A stretch of 6,521 nucleotides of DNA from Caldifarciminota bacterium (GTDB lineage Bacteria; Hydrothermota; UBA3072; B12-G15), in contig JAGGTX010000160.1 of the NCBI GenBank assembly GCA_021163525.1, positions 1 through 6,521 of the forward strand. The letters are read 5' to 3'. The notes beneath the pieces were generated by a model that saw only the letters and a list, made by a program, of their open reading frames with translations, did no database searches and was not told the origin of the DNA. The position numbers and the translations under genes were made by a program. Below are positions 6,329 through 6,521 of the stretch, one piece after another. Positions within the stretch are counted from its first letter, which is position 1, and the number at the start of each line of letters is the position of its first letter.

Positions 6329-6376
6329 ATGGTTTATACAAAAGAAGATTCGCAAAGCCAGAAGTTATTAACATAA
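6329..6376 (+). CDS. Possible 15-codon ORF (leader peptide or gene remnant)
   Basis: The plus strand has AAAGGAGG (6313-6320), 8 nt, then ATG, encoding MVYTKEDSQSQKLLT and a TAA. The SD is as strong as any in the window and the spacing is good, but the ORF is short and several further stops follow in all nearby frames. No residue run suggests attenuation on one amino acid. It may be a leader peptide, the decayed start of a lost gene, or chance. I cannot assign a promoter to it with any confidence. Confidence 0.3.
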   Translation: MVYTKEDSQSQKLLT

Positions 6377-6428
6377 CCATAATACTAATAAAAATATGCC
6401 TGTAAATGGGATTTCACTTTTGCAGTAT

Positions 6429-6450
6429 TTATGAGAAATTTTTCTCATAA
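6429..6450. promoter_or_regulatory. Perfect 10-bp inverted repeat, candidate operator
   Basis: TTATGAGAAA, two bases (TT), then TTTCTCATAA, a perfect dyad. Its right edge is 2 nt from the -35 box of the plus-strand promoter, a usual place for an activator or repressor dimer. The stem is AT-rich and is not followed by a T tract, so it is a poor terminator. The half-site TGAGAAA does not match an operator I can name; Rex, HrcA, Arg-box and PerR consensus sites differ. Confidence 0.6.
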
Positions 6451-6452
6451 TG

Positions 6453-6480
6453 TTGACAATGGGATAAGTTCCCTTATTAT
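6453..6480 (+). promoter_or_regulatory. Strong plus-strand promoter for the gene starting at 6509
   Basis: A perfect TTGACA (6453-6458), 16-nt spacer and TATTAT (6475-6480, five of six consensus bases). The predicted start near 6487 leaves a leader of about 20 nt holding the SD of the downstream gene. A small dyad (GGGATAAGTTCCC, 6461-6473) overlaps the spacer and could be a second protein site or nothing. Confidence 0.7.
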
Positions 6481-6508
6481 ATTCCTGTGCCATCAAAAGG
6501 AGGAATTT

Positions 6509-6521
6509 ATGTTTGAAATAC
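6509..6521 (+). CDS. 5' end of a plus-strand gene cut by the right edge
   Basis: ATG TTT GAA ATA (Met-Phe-Glu-Ile) begins 5 nt after AGGAGG (6498-6503), a near-ideal SD, with a good promoter just upstream. Only four codons are in the window, so no product can be named. It is divergent from the OMP-yggS unit and appears to be the gene controlled by the inverted repeat at 6429-6450. Confidence 0.6.

Noticed and set aside
6429..6450. Inverted repeat as a rho-independent terminator
   Set aside because: The stem is nearly all A/T and is followed by TGTTGACA rather than a T run. Its place beside a -35 box fits an operator better.

Overview
The window looks like a gene-dense, AT-rich (roughly 40% G+C by eye) bacterial chromosome segment. 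Every gene that can be read at length lies on the minus strand, so the map runs from right to left. The set suggests a diderm, probably anaerobic and possibly thermophilic bacterium from a poorly sampled lineage. Three things point that way: a secreted beta-barrel-like protein ending in Phe, a TrpRS carrying the four-cysteine iron-sulfur signature known from Thermotoga-type enzymes, and a radical SAM enzyme of the AmmeMemoRadiSam family. I cannot name the organism.

Right edge (6200-6521): a divergent intergenic region of about 300 bp. It holds a minus-strand promoter for the leftward genes, a short AT-rich tandem repeat, a possible 15-codon ORF with a strong Shine-Dalgarno (SD) sequence, and a perfect 10-bp inverted repeat. 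The inverted repeat almost touches a near-consensus plus-strand promoter. That promoter faces an SD and an ATG at 6509, whose gene leaves the window after four codons.

First leftward unit (6199 to 4824): a predicted outer-membrane protein of unknown function, joined by a TGATG stop/start overlap to a YggS/PLPBP-family PLP-binding protein. Second leftward unit (4776 to beyond position 1): a divergent membrane-bound methyl-accepting-chemotaxis-like receptor with a GAF domain, a 39-residue single-pass membrane protein overlapping its 3' end, trpS, an orphan family-5 solute-binding lipoprotein, and the start of a Tat-signal-bearing AmmeMemoRadiSam radical SAM enzyme cut by the left edge. Genes in this unit overlap or are separated by 1-3 nt, so they are probably co-transcribed.

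The most useful observations are four. Two promoters have the same geometry (TTGACT, 16 nt, -10 box, 6 nt, ATG), which predicts leaderless mRNAs for the first gene of each unit. There is a small membrane-protein gene between the receptor and trpS. The TrpRS has a likely [4Fe-4S] site. The radical SAM enzyme carries a twin-arginine leader. I see no complete new defence or mobile system, no CRISPR, no tRNA or rRNA, and no insertion sequence.
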